Part shown: one piece after another, positions 35,701-47,421 of the stretch
Numbering within the stretch: the stretch's first letter is position 1
Layout of the letters: each line of letters opens with the position of its first letter
Assembly (NCBI GenBank): GCA_003117195.1
Contig: BDSI01000010.1
Coordinates: 668,788-732,787 of the forward strand
Length of the DNA: 64,000 nt
Source: Eudorina sp. 2006-703-Eu-15
Lineage: Eukaryota > Chlorophyta > Chlorophyceae > Chlamydomonadales > Volvocaceae
Direction of reading: 5' to 3'
Position numbers and translations under genes: made by a program
Notes under the pieces: generated by a model
The model's input: the letters and a program-made list of their open reading frames with translations, nothing else
Told to the model about the DNA's origin: nothing
Database searches by the model: none

Positions 35701-36839
35701 GCCATCTGCGGGTCGGGCCGGGTTGGGTCGGGTCGGGTCGGGCTCAGCGTGGGGCCGACCAGCGCAACACCCACGGCGGCAGCGATCGCCACGACGTCGC
35801 ACACGGGCGGATTATTGGGTGTGTCAAAGGGTGACATTTATCGATCCCTTCACAGGCCACCTGCAGGCAGAGTGCCTGTCAGCAGCCCCCTCCCCCCCTC
35901 CCCCCCTCCCTCCCTCCCTCCCTCCCTCCCTGGCCTCACCTGGCGTGGGCCCCCAGGAACTGAACTCCGTGAGGCTGTCGACGTCCAGAGGCACCTGCGG
36001 GGCGGAGTCGGCACCAGGTAGGGGGGGAGCGGAAAGGGGGGCGAAACGACACATCGATCGCAACTAACCACTCACTACTGGCCGGACAAGTGACAAGTGA
36101 CGTGCGACATGCGACAAGGCGCGGTGCGTCGCGGTGCGGTGCGGTAGTGGCTGCCGCTCGGACGGGCGGGCGGACGGTCGTTGTGGAGGTCGGCCACGGC
36201 GGCGGGTGGTACTGCAGCGACCCGACCCCACCCAGGCAGACCACTGCACGCCCAGGGGGAAACCAGGCCATTGCGCCGCTGCCCTGCCGGGTGGGAGACC
36301 CGAGGGGGCCGTGTGAGGGGGCCGTGTGAGGAGTTCTTGAAAGAATTCGCGGGAGGAGTTCGTGTGAGGAGTTTGAATCATCGACCCCCGCCGCACCGGA
36401 TACATAGCCCTCCCTCCTGTCCCGGGCGACCTCGGCCGCCGCGGCCAGTGAACCCCAACCCCCTCCCTGCAGTGCATCCGGCTGTGCGCTGCCTGCCTGC
36501 CGTACTCACCGTAGTGCCGTTGATGAACAGCCGGCCTCCCTTGTTGAGGGCGAAGTCGATCAGGGTCGAGCCCATGTCCTGCAGGCGCAGCCACGCAGGC
36601 ACGGCAGCGCGAGCGACCAGGTAGGAACCACGCACGTGGGCAACTCCCTCCGCCGCATGGAACATCCGGTCGACAGGTCGGCGCCGCGAGGCCGTGTACC
36701 AAGAACCATTCCCAATGTCCTTGTTGCCCGAAACACCCAAAATGTCCCGAATATCCCAGTAACTGCCCCAAAATATCATAATAATTGTTCTGAAATATCC
36801 TAATAAATGTCCTAAGACATCGTAATAATTTTCCTGAAA

Positions 36840-36909
<70 letters not shown>

Positions 36910-39900
36910 CGTTACAAGGTGGACCCGTATCCCGACCGGGTGTTCCAACGGGCCCAGACAGCTCGTAGGTGCCTCGTCTCATCAACCCCTACCAAGGACT
37001 GCGCACCCATCCTCCATTACCCGCGGGGGGGTCACGCAGCCATACCGGCCACTACACCAGGTTACCAGCGCGCCAGGATTGCCTCTCCGGGAAACCGCGC
37101 CAGACCCGCGTAATCACACGGCGGTGAGGGGACGGGGATTCGAACCGCCGATCTCTGGACAGAATGCCAGTGTCTTTTTTATGTCACTTCGTGTCATTTC
37201 CATTAATAAGGACAGCGGAAGACCAGCACCTGCCTGGTAGATCATGGACATGGGCAGCGGCAGGTCGGTGACGACCGCGTTATCGGCGTTGATGGGCACG
37301 GGCGCGAAGGGCTGCTCGGTGCGGTCGTCGGCGATGATCAGCGCCATCCCGCCCGCCGCCAGGACGTTAATCGCCTTGTCGTAGAAGCTGCAGTTGCCGC
37401 GGATCGCCAGCACGATGAGCCCCGCGGTCGCGGCGGCGTTGGCCAGGGGCCCGCAGGCGTTCACCGGATTCGCCACCACCATCTCCAGCTGCGGGAAAGG
37501 ACACCGTAGGGGGGCCCGGGAGGGGATGGGGGCGCGCGGACAGTCCAAGGTGGGGTTTGGAGGGGCGATAGGGGCCGTGCGCGGTGCGCAGTAAACTAAC
37601 CATCGGTGCAGCTGGAGAGCGAGCCGGAGGACATGTAACAGCACCGTGCTCCGCCGTAGAACTTTCATTCGTACCGTACGGACCGTACGGACGTTTTTGG
37701 TCAGCGCCGTGATTACGACACCGTGACGCCTCCCTCCCCCCGCGACCGCTACCACAGCTAGCGCCCACACGCGCGCACTCAAAATGGACCGTTACATGTT
37801 GGTCCCTATTTTCCCCGCAGGGCAATCCGCGAAGCAAGGCACTCACGAAGCCGCCGGCGGGTATGACGGCTGCCAGCAGGGGCAGAGCGGTGTTCTCCAG
37901 GGGCATGAACTGTAGGGGGCGCACGGGAGGGAAGGACAGTTGGGCGGTTAGTGGTTGAGCGGGCGGTTGAAGTAGTAATAGAAATCATTGATTAGATAGC
38001 GCGAGTGCGCATGTCCAGCAGCTAGGCGGTTGCGAGTTGGTTGCCAGCCGGCCGGTGCACCTAGCCAGCCACGATGGGTGTGACCGTTGGCCAAAGCCTG
38101 TTCCGCTCTGGCTGTCTACTCGCCCCGAAAGCTGGCAAGCATGGGCTCATGGCCATTGGAACCCAGACCGTGCGTTCACACCGACCGACCTTGGCGTACG
38201 ACGCAATGCCGTCGTACCGCATGGCCCGGATGACGTACTGGCCCGCTTTGAGGCCCACGGAGGCGGGCACGCGATAACCCGCGCCCACCGACACGACATT
38301 TTTCGCGATCGAGGGTGAAGCGATGGTGTACGGGTCGTACGTACGGAGACCTGCATTAATGTAGTGAGAGAAACAGACGATGATCAGCGCGCTCCACGGA
38401 TCTGTGCACGCACTGCCGTGCAAGTGCCGTACTCTCTTAAAAAGCAAGCGGCGGGCGGCCCCTCACCAAAGTTCCCAGCGGCCAGGAAGGAGATGAAGTC
38501 GGGGTTCTTCCACAGAAACATGTCGTACCCTGTCGTACACGATACGGCGGGCGGCGCGGCACGCAGCAAATTCACACACAAGGAGGCCATGGGACAGTCT
38601 TGGCGCGCGCGCACCCGCACGACGCCTACCTGCAGAACAAAACCCTAGACCCTGGATGACCCCCGTGGGGCAGAAGATACCGTACACCAAAGATTGTGCG
38701 GCGGGCAGGTCGAGGGCGGCACAACCCCACAGCAGACAGCACGTCCGCTTGTCCAAGGAACGTAAATTCCTCGGCCCACACACGGGCGCTGTGAAACCTA
38801 AGCACGTGGGCTCTCGTAGGGTGGTATGGGGAGGCGCACCTCGCGACTTGGCGTTGTAGCCCGCCGCGTAGCTGCCCCACGAGTCGCTGGTGAGGGTGGC
38901 GCCGGCGGCCGCGTGCACCTGAGTAGGTGGGTGGGTGGGTGGGTGGGGTAGGGATGGGGGTGGGGGTGGGGGTGGGCACGCAAGGTCGCCGGTGACACAG
39001 GCTGCCACACACCTGCTGCATCCGTGTGTGTTTTGCGCTGCTTGTGTGGGAGGAAAACTACTTCAGAGGGTTCCCGATCGCACTTCGGGCCGACGTCGGG
39101 CCGGCGTCACCGCTGCTGGTCACCTCAACAAGTCGACGGATGTGACTGGGCCCCCCAATTAAATCCGGTTCTCGCAGTGGCGGTCCCCACTGCGCGAGAC
39201 ACCCGCACTGACATTCACACCCACACCCACATTCACACCCACACCCACATTCACACCCAAACCCACATTCACATTTACACCCACACCCACATTCACATTC
39301 ACACCCACACCCGCATACGCGCGCTCATGTGCGTTGCACCGCTCCCACAGTCGTTACAGCGACACATCCCCACACCCGCCACCCACTATATAATATATGT
39401 CATGTATGCTGCCTGCCCATGCAGCAGCCCTACCCGTCTCGACCACCACAGGGCCTCCCGAACCAACCGAACCCAACGGCCTCACATCAACGAACAAACG
39501 GTCTCACCGGCAGGTAATCCAGGTCCACCCTCTCCGGGACGAACAAATCGTTCCCGGTGTACCAGCTGGGCTGAAAGTCCACCACGCTGAGCCGCGCGTA
39601 GGGCGCCTGCCCCGTGGCGGGGCCCAGGTCGAGGGGGCTGTCTCGTTCCGCCGGGTCAGACAGCTGCGCGCCCGCCAGGCTAGCGCCGCAGTACGTGCCG
39701 TGCATGCCGTAGTCGGTGAAGTCGCCGGTGACTGCGTACAAACGGGGGCGGGGAGCGAGGCGGGCGGGCCGCGGGGCGGTGACGACTTGATGTCCATCCG
39801 GCTACGTAGCTTTGCGGTTTCGCATTCATGGACGGACGCAAGAAATTGAGATGTATGGCTGGATTGATCAGCGGTATTCTGGGGTTTTAGTCGGGAGGTT

Positions 39901-42900
39901 TCAGGTGAGCGTCGTGGGGCCGCAAGTGCGCGGAAAACACAGATTCGCGTGCGGGTTTGAAAGCCGGCGCGTGTTCAACAGGGTATAGAGGCAGGGAGGG
40001 CCCACCACCGAACCACGTCCGTCCAGCCATCACCACTATACCTGGGGCTTGCCCAGGTGCGGTATACACCGTTGATCCCTTTTTGGGGTCCGGTGTAGCG
40101 TTCATTCATTCGTCAATTCCAGACGCTGGAGACCGGACTCCATTTACCTGGTTATCCATTTGGCACTCACCCGGGTTGAAGGCGTACTGTACGACTTTGC
40201 GGTGGTCGGGAATGCGCCAGTACGATACGTTGCGGATGGCGGGCGCGGAGGCGGGGTCGCTGAGCACCGCCGCGTACACCCCCGCGTACGCCGGGTCCTG
40301 CAGGTAGCAGTGCTCCACGTCCAGACCCGTGTCACCCAGCTGCGAGCGGAGGAGGGAGGGAGGACAGGGAGGGAGGGAGGGAGGGATACATGCCGGGGTG
40401 GGGACATGGGGTAGTGGAAGGAGGAGATACAAGCGGAGCGGCAACCAGCAGAATAGAGCGGAGCGGCTGACCCGGCTGGCAAGAAGCAGGAATACCCGTC
40501 GCTGAGTCCCGGAATGGTAGCTTGGTAGGGCCATGGGGTAACAACTTTGACTTGGAACCGCTTCTTCGATGTGGCCGCTGTGGCCCTCTGTGTTGCTGTA
40601 CTGCCCGGTGCTCTAGGCGGTTCTCGCTGGAACCCATGCGTCGTGAGCGACCGTTACTGCCCCCATCATACACGCCAGGGTTGTGCCCGGCGTCTGAGTA
40701 TGAAAGATGGCTATTACTGTCATTACTGTTATTACTACTATTAATATAAAAAATATAAAATATCATTTTTATTAGGATGATGATTTATTATAATCACCAC
40801 CGATGACCTCTTCTTGGATTGCAGGTCCACGTCACGGGGATACAGTCCCGGCGGCACATCGGGGCAGCCGCGGCGCAGCAGGGACTACACACGGTCTGCC
40901 GATCTGCACCTGGGATCGGTGCCTGGGGAGGGATGACTGCAGCTAGGCAGCCTGGGGGACACAGAGCGGGGAGGTGGCATGCCGTGGGTGCGATAGTACG
41001 GCACCCACCCCAAGGATCTCGCCTTGGCCCTGCAGCCCCGCCGCCCAGTACGGCCGCTCGCCGTCGGTGACTGCCATCTCGTACTGCGTGTCGTTCAGGC
41101 GGCCTGGCAGGTTCGGAAGGGCGATGGGGTTCGTCTGGGAATGGAAGGCTGAAGGCGGTTCAGGTCAACGAAGTATGTAGCCCCTGTCAACGACCGTGTC
41201 CCTAGAAAAAAGGACAAACTAACATCGAAAGACCAAGCGAACCACGCCCCGCCGCCTGCCTCCCCACGCACGGTGTACCTGCCACTACTGAACCTCCTTT
41301 GTGGACATCACAAATTCACAACCAATCTATCAACTCCCAACCGTCGTGCCGCCACCCCAACCACCGTTCATTCGTTACCGCACGCAGAGCCCAAAGCTAG
41401 CACCCCAAGCAAAGCGGGGCGGTGCACATGCCCTGCAGCCCCCGCGGCGCCCCACCGCGACGACCCACCCGTTTGGAGCAGCACACTGGACACCAGGTTC
41501 ATGTTCTCGTTGCGGAACATGGGCGACACCATGCGGCAGACCGTCTGGGAGGCCAACCAGTAGGTGGCACCCGGAATGTCCTGCGGGCAGAGGTCGGCGG
41601 GTAGGGGGCCGGTTTCGGTGCATTAGCACACGGACTTACGCAGACGACTTGCGTGTGTTTAGAATTGCAACCCGCCCACTTGCGTGTGTGTTTGTTGATT
41701 GATGATATCGGTGTATACATACCGGCCATATACACATGCAGCTCCCGCCCCCTTCCGCCCACCCACCCACACGCAAGCACAGTACCTCGGTGATGACAGG
41801 CCCCGGGAGAACCCATCATAACCCATCATACGGTCTGCTCTGATGTCGTACTGTGTGCCGTGCTGCGTCGTACTATTATTATTAAGGGTGTTACAGCGGA
41901 CCCCGTGGGTTGTCGGTGACAGCCAACGGCGACAGCCGAGGCTTCCTCACCATACACTGCCTAAACGAACTTGCGCCACCATGGCGCTCCGGACAGGCTC
42001 CACAAGTGCACCGAAAACACGCCCCGGGCCCACACTCCCAGGGAACTACCCCGTTCCTGAGGACCAGCCATGGCAAGGGATAAAGCCCGCTCAGGGGGAG
42101 TTAGCCGCCAGGGCGCCCCTATTAGCGAACCACCACCCCAACCAAGGCGGGGTCACTTCTCCAGCGGTGGCCCGTAGTCGTAATATGCCGTACCTGCTTG
42201 CACACGTACACCGACATGATCGCCCCGGCGTCAGGCGCCGCCATGGTCGGCCAGCAGTTGTCATTCCGTTTGTACCTCCCCCCCAGGGAGGCCACGAGGG
42301 CTGCGGGCCAGTCGCGCGCCGCGGCCGCCAGCATTTTGGACGTCACCGTCGGTACGAACTCTACTGCCAGGCCGTACTGCAACGTCGTACTGTTGCTGCT
42401 GCTTCCCGCGGCGCCTTGAGCACTCAGAGGACCGTCGCCGTTGCGGCCGTTGCCGTTGCCATTGCCGTTGTCGTTGCCGTCACCGTTGCCGTTACTGTTG
42501 CCCCTACCGTTATCGTTGTAGTTGCCATTGCCGTTGCCCGCCGGCGAGGGCGAGATTGTGACCATGCTTATGAGGAGGAAGGCAGCGCGTTGCCGGGTGG
42601 AGGGAACCAGGTTGAGGTCGAAGCCGGTCTTGGGCGGGCTGCCGGTGGCGAGCAGCGGCGAGAGCTCGGGCGCGATCTTATGGGCGGTTGTGTAGGTCGC
42701 CTGGGAAACCAGAGGGTGCGTGTGTGGGGGGGGGGACGGGGGAAAGAGAGCGAACCACCACCGTGAGGGTTAGGACGGTTGGCGGGGAGACGGGGGACAC
42801 GGTATCATGACGCAGGAGATGCGGGGGTTGACACTATATCTCCCCGGGGGGGTCGTCTAATGGGAAAGACGCTGGCAATCTGACCAGAGATCGGCGGTTC

Positions 42901-43876
42901 GAATCCCCGTCCCCTCACCGCCGTGTGATTACGCGGGTCTGGCGCGGTTTCCAGAAGAGGCAATCCTGGCGCGATGGTAACCTGGTGTAGTGGCCGGTAT
43001 GGCTGCGTGACCCCCCCCCCCCGCGCAGGTGATGGAGGATGGGTGCGCAGTCCTTGGTAGGGGTTGATGAGACGAGGCACCTACGAGCTGTCTGGGCCCG
43101 TTGGAACACCCGGTCGGGATACGGGTCCACCTTGTAACGGTTGAAATTACAACGCTATCACATGTAATGTAACCGTTACAGGGCGGACCCGCTCGCTGGT
43201 GATTGCACTGTTCCTGACAGGCTTGGACCATTTGGACGGGGCCGCTGTAACGTTCGTTCAGCTGGCTAGGAGGACTACGTACCCAGGTCACGCCCATCCC
43301 CGTAACCATCGGAAGGATCGACGCGGACGTCGACGCCACCAGGAAGGTGTTATCCGGGATGTAGGATACGACGGTTGCGCCGGCGGCCTGGAGGCTCTGC
43401 TGGAGGCGCTGGCCTTGGTTGTCGTTGTTGTACGCGACCAGGAAGAGCTGCTGCGCCGGCATGTCGCCCCAGACGTTGGCGGGGTAGGAGATGCGGTCAA
43501 CTGCCGGTACGTAGATCTGCCCGACGCCGTCGATGGCAACGGGCGACGAGTTTCTGCCGGGTCGCAGGCGAAAGATTACAGAGAGCGACAAGTTGGGCGA
43601 CGGTTCGTCACATGCGAATTGATTTGACAGACGGGCGCAGCTGAAACGATGAGGGGCTCTCGTTGGTTGAAATTCAACTTGACAATTCACAACGTACTTT
43701 CTGGTTCACTTTTGGGTATGAACCTGGCGAACCGTGTAGTCTAGCACTGTTCATCCATACGCGTACCCGAGGACGATGGTCCCAGTACGCAGAGCGACGT
43801 CGATCTTGGCGGATGAGATTCCCATGAACATAATTGAGATAATCGAAGACATACAAGAAAGTACAATTGGATTCAT
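31045..43876 (-). CDS. Gene 2: complete secreted KP-43-like subtilase with PA domain and Pro-rich tail
   Basis: Tandem paralogue of gene 1; 24 exons, 3924 nt, 1307 residues. Exons: 43876-43767, 43553-43283, 42700-42194, 41580-41469, 41103-41009, 40339-40171, 39731-39508, 38918-38840, 38529-38467, 38350-38190, 37909-37847, 37488-37234, 36578-36510, 35994-35940, 35705-35673, 35261-35217, 34630-34578, 34392-34355, 34016-33941, 33660-33628, 33453-33251, 32982-32834, 32446-32229, 31887-31045. Triad: Asp368 (LGDTGLD), His432 (GMHGTYCGAS), Ser783 (YYGTSAATP); oxyanion Asn542 (AAGNFG). The start is the signal peptide MNPIVLSCMSSIISIMF; the stop is TGA at 31047-31045. Most exons match gene 1 in length. 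Differences are a longer exon 3, one extra codon in exon 10, a shorter exon 12 with a GC donor, and exon 18 split in two. Likely an extracellular matrix-degrading or processing protease. Confidence 0.88.
32229..33660 (-). other. Gene 2 C-terminal beta-domain (exons 19-22)
   Basis: ALAIAGAKSLE, then GYQGWGRVSLAGSLPL and NFTAPGQSVAVDGI, ALVNNLNLIVTA with NGTTRNYLGNND, and NTVERVLLKAPPAG to NPFWAKWGGQ. It matches exons 19-22 of gene 1 exon for exon (33, 203, 149 and 218 nt). Confidence 0.87.
32668..32703. repeat. (CTGG)n microsatellite
   Basis: Nine CTGG units in gene 2 intron 22, between the C-terminal domain exons ending at 32834 and starting at 32446. Confidence 0.95.
34129..34225. repeat. 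22-bp tandem repeat in a gene 2-specific intron
   Basis: Four to five copies of taaactccatccagacggggg (first copies tacactcc) at 22-bp spacing. They lie in the intron 34354-34017 that splits exon 18 of gene 2 and is absent from gene 1. Confidence 0.88.
36839..37190 (-). mobile_element. tRNA-derived SINE with (AAT)n tail, gene 2 intron 12
   Basis: Read on the minus strand: a tRNA-like head with B box ggattcgaacc (plus strand 37136-37146), a body (cgcgtaatcacacgg, cctcgtctcatcaacc, ccgaccgggtgttcc on the plus strand), then cgggtccaccttgtaacgg followed by a trinucleotide tail (plus-strand TTA run 36839-36907). It matches the copy at 42848-43142 over nearly 290 bp in the opposite orientation. 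Its A-box region is degraded. Confidence 0.82.
39211..39312. repeat. Degenerate (CACATTCACACC)n array
   Basis: Tandem cacattcacaccc-acaccc units in gene 2 intron 7, near 39210-39310. Confidence 0.85.
40058..40112 (+). repeat. Short dispersed repeat with ATTC end
   Basis: ggtatacaccgttgatccc, tttttggggtccggtgtagcg, ttcattcattc; near-identical to 16719-16775 in gene 1 but in a different intron (gene 2 intron 6). The paralogues therefore hold separate insertions. Confidence 0.75.
42194..43876 (-). other. Gene 2 signal peptide and propeptide with Asn-Gly insert (exons 1-3)
   Basis: Exon 1 ends in phase 2 at a GTACGC donor and joins exon 2, giving TIVLG then NSSPVAIDG. Exon 3 (169 codons against 145 in gene 1) contains a low-complexity insert at about 42400-42545 encoding GNGNGNYNDNGRGNSNGNG-type repeats. 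It comes from a (CCGTTG)n-like microsatellite in frame. Flanking sequence (LVVELV or LAVEFV, RYKRND-C-PTM-AP-AG) is conserved with gene 1. Confidence 0.8.
42848..43142 (+). mobile_element. tRNA-derived SINE, gene 2 intron 2
   Basis: The head has an A-box-like tcgtctaatggg (42853-42864) and a B box ggttcgaatcc (42896-42906), 43 bp apart as in a tRNA promoter, so RNA polymerase III transcription is plausible. The body continues through tgtgattacgcgggtctggc and gatgagacgaggcacctacg to ccaccttgtaacggtt. The T-arm has mismatches and no sound acceptor stem forms, so this is not a tRNA gene. It is inserted antisense to gene 2. Confidence 0.82.
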
Positions 43877-46800
43877 GGTTAAAGTGTAAACCGTTATGAA
43901 ACCGGTAATACCGCAGGTGTCTGGCCGCACGGCATGGCGGAAACGGTCGGTCTCTGAATGCGCGTTTGATACAAGCACGGGATATTGGGCTATTTTTATT
44001 ATTTTAATCTGGGTGCCGTATCGAATTACCACCCGCTACATCTTCCTAGTCGCCCGGGAGTTCTTACTGGTTGGACTCTCACGCTTGCAACCGAACTTTG
44101 CGCAACTCAAACCCGAAAGATTCCTTTTCTCATGGCAGAATTAAAAGTAAATTTGCAGGTGAATGTCAATGACGCAGGCGCTCAGCGTATGTATCACTTC
44201 CCTGCGGAGCTGACTCGGCGCGAGAGTCGCTGACACGCCCGAACAGACCCACCTAGTGATTCCGGGGCGAAACACGCAGAATTAGTTAGGCACCAGCACG
44301 CAATTGTAGAATAATACAATCAATGGACGTGCGTGCCCTCAACGATGTGCCTCCTTTGTGCGAGGTCCTGAAAATTCGCTCCTGTTGCTGCACAGGACCG
44401 CACGCCATGGGCATGTTTCCATTCATTATGGAGATAGCATTGGCAGCATGAATCTGACGTCCGCGATCCGGTTGTCACCCTTGCAAATTGGACATCATAA
44501 CACATGGAAGTCCCCTGCGGCACAGTTCCGAGCAACAACATGTCTTACCTTGCCAAGGTTCATACCGCATATGGGTAAATTTACCCACATAGCCTGACCG
44601 CGTCGTCTTAGGAAATGGTCACCAAACCAAAACAGATTTGAAGCACCTTGCTGTCACCAAACCGCCGCTGCGCCAACCCCGCTGGGACGCGCGCTTAGCT
44701 CCTTTATCGCCCCAAGCCCCTACGAAACTCAGAGCGTGCGCACGTTTCGCGACCGTGGAAGCGCCGCTATGAACCCATCCATGATCCATCACGTGCGTCG
44801 GGTGGGACATGCGAGTCGGTTGCAACCGTTTCAACTGTGTAGCTCCCTGACGCATCTATGATCTATCCAACCAACGCCCCCGAGCCGCCAACCTCGCCTG
44901 CCTCTCACCTTGCCTCGCACCCACTTGTCTGTTCTCGTATACATGATGTACCTCAATATGTACGGTAAATGTAACCGAAGTCAACTGCCACAAGGCACAG
45001 GGCACAGTCACAAGGCATGACGGCGAGCCTGCCTCCCGGGGCCCTATGGGAAGGCCCCTGAACGCCTTGCTCACAACCCTCGGTCAGCACGGACTCCCCG
45101 TCACCCGGTAAGCGGCGAGCTCCTGACAGCCCGCACACACACCCCTCCCAGTCCCAGTCTGGGCTGTTTTTCTTCTAACCCCACCTCCCTCCCTCCCCGG
45201 TGTTTCCGGGTTTACTTCCGGGTTTGGTTTCTTTCCCTGATCACCTCCCTTGCTCCCTAGCTCATCGCGTCCGGCGCACCCGCCCGGAACACCAAGTTGG
45301 CCACCGCCCGACGCACCTTGTAATCCACACATCCGCCTTCCCGCCTTCCCTGCGGAGGGAACACACCCCCGTCACCGCGCGCCCGAGGGCAGACACGCGC
45401 CTCCGCACCCGCTGTCCAGGGAGGGAGGCAGGCCAACCGAGCCCCAGCGTCGTACTCGTATCCGTACGACCCAAGTCCTGACTGCGGTGACTGCACCGCA
45501 CAACGTACGACTTTCACCGACTCGCGGGTACGACATCTGACCAGCAGCACGGCTCACTCGCCCGGGGGACGTGAAAAAAGTACGCCACAACGGTAGACCG
45601 CATGATTTGTCGCATGTACATGGCCTTCAGTCAACCCACCTCTGCCGTAAGCCGCCGTGACCCCCTATTTGCAGTGCAAAAGATAACGAAATAGCTGCAC
45701 AAGAGATCACTCACGTTTTTTGCCCACCTGCCGTCGCATGCGCATGATACGTACTTTCCTCTCCAGCCCCGCTGCAGCTGTCAGCAAGTAACCACGTCGC
45801 GCCCTGCACACCTTCACGGAGGTCGGAGCTACGGTAATATTCTGCTGCCATGCCTGCCAGGCCCCACCAACCCGCCATTCCACACCCCCGTTCCACACCC
45901 ACATCCGTGCTGGACCGAGGTGGAGGGTTGCCCAGGACGCGCGACGCGGCCTGGAGCTGCAATCAAGTCGACCCGTGGGTCGCGCGGCCGGCCGAGCGTC
46001 CCGTGGGTCGCGCGGCGGTTCACATGGTGTACGAATGAGGGCCGCGTGCCCCGTCTCCATCCCGCGCTTGCTACATCCCCCACGACAACCAACCAACCAA
46101 CCAACCAAACAAACAAACAAACAAACAGACAACCTGACTTCTCTCAGCCCCGCGACGCCGACGGGGCGTTGGGGGATGTGACCCTGTGACCCGTGGGGCG
46201 ATATGGCCATGAACGAATGAACGTTTCAGCGGACCATGGAAGAGACACCCTAGCGCCGGGGCCCCCCTGGAGCTAACGCACTCCTGCTCTGCATGCGAAC
46301 GAACACGCCCCTTAAAAAACAACAGACAGCACCCTCACCACCGCCAGGACATCAGTTTTGCGCCGGGACATACCGTAAATAAATCACAAATTGACAACCT
46401 GAGATCGCGAGTTCATTACGGGTGGCGGTAGGAAAAACATCGCAGAGACGCGGGGGGGGGGGGGTCACCCCGCACGGCGATGGCACCCGGGCTCGCGATG
46501 AAGGGGGTAGCACCTGGGGTGGTGGGTACGGCACTTGTCTGGTGGCGCGGGCGGCGCCTAGTACGGCAAAGGCCTCTCCTCTAGTGGACGAGCGCGAGTT
46601 CACGGGTGCGAATATGATTATTCATGCGGGAAGGCTTCATGACTGTCCAGCAGGTTGTGAAGGGTGTGGAGGGATTTGCATCTTGATGCGTGGGGGGCTT
46701 GCGTGGAAATATGTGCTTAGCCCTCGAGAAACCCGTTGGGGGTCTCTGAGTGCGTGTGTGGGTGTGTGCGCGGACCGCTACCGTGACAAAAACACCACAC

Positions 46801-47421
46801 GGCCTCCCCGTGTGCGCCTCCTCGGGGCTTCCTTCTCTGCCTGCTCAAACTGCAATGCAATGAAGTACAATCAATTGCGACCGACCTGTCCTGAAGGTGA
46901 AGACCATGGCCCAGTCACCGTTGCATCCCATCCTTTCCTGCCGCGCCCCCTGCCCTCCCACACACGCACACACACGCACTCTCTCTCGCAGTTGCCCAGA
47001 TCTCCTGCAACAAACACATACATACATACATATCCGCACAATCGCCTAACAGCAACACGCTCGGTCCAGAGCGCGCGCGCACTCAACAAATAGCACCAGA
47101 CCCGAACGACGAGTACAGTACGGCATTTCTTGTACGACGGGTCATGGTATGTCGTATGTGGTGTGATCGTGGCACATGGAATGTGGCGAGTGAGGATGGA
47201 CCCCAGCGGCCATCTGGAAGAAGACGACAGACCGCCTCAACCTCAATATTTGCAACTCAATCCTTCACGCCACCTCCAATCGGCGCAGTCAACGCCGTTT
47301 ATTTGGAACGTCGGTCGGGCCCGTTCCGCTGCTGCATACAATGATGCGCTGCGGCATGCCGGTCCTCCGTCCGTCGGTTGGTCGGTCCGTCCGTTCGTCC
47401 GTCCGTCCGTCGGTCAGTTAG
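43877..47421. other. Intergenic region between gene 3 (3') and gene 2 (5')
   Basis: About 3.5 kb. 43877-44300 is the 5' flank of gene 2 and is less GC-rich; no clear TATA box was seen. The middle shows no convincing gene on either strand. A (CCAA/ACAA)n run lies at 46088-46126 and a 13-base G run at 46451-46463. 46900-47421 is the 3' flank of gene 3; I saw no clear TGTAA polyadenylation signal. Confidence 0.6.

Larger units (their letters stand above)
33941..41580 (-). other. Gene 2 catalytic domain with PA insert (exons 4-18b)
   Basis: Order: NDTQYEMAV and GQGEILG (exon 5), LGDTGLDVEHC (6), MHGTYCGASLAG (7), TSDSWGS (8), FLAAGNFG (9), IASPSIAKNVVSVGA (10), ENTALPLLAAVIP (11), PA domain with LEMVVANPVNACGPL and IRGNCSFYDKA (12), NKGGRLFINGT (13), FSSWGPTP (14), DGRIKPDIVAPG (15), VDIVSAVSSWNYPE (16), YYGTSAATPL (17), ALMRQYMR (18a), STPFTPSGILLK (18b). 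All expected S8 residues are present, so the enzyme should be active. Confidence 0.88.

Noticed and set aside
42848..42925. tRNA gene
   Set aside because: A- and B-box-like words are present, but no acceptor stem pairs, the T-arm has mismatches, and the same sequence with a 200-bp body and tail recurs at 36839-37190. It is a SINE.
46422..47093. Plus-strand ORF of 223 codons
   Set aside because: Ends in a microsatellite-like HTRTHTH segment, shows no recognisable domain or splice partner, and includes a poly-G run.
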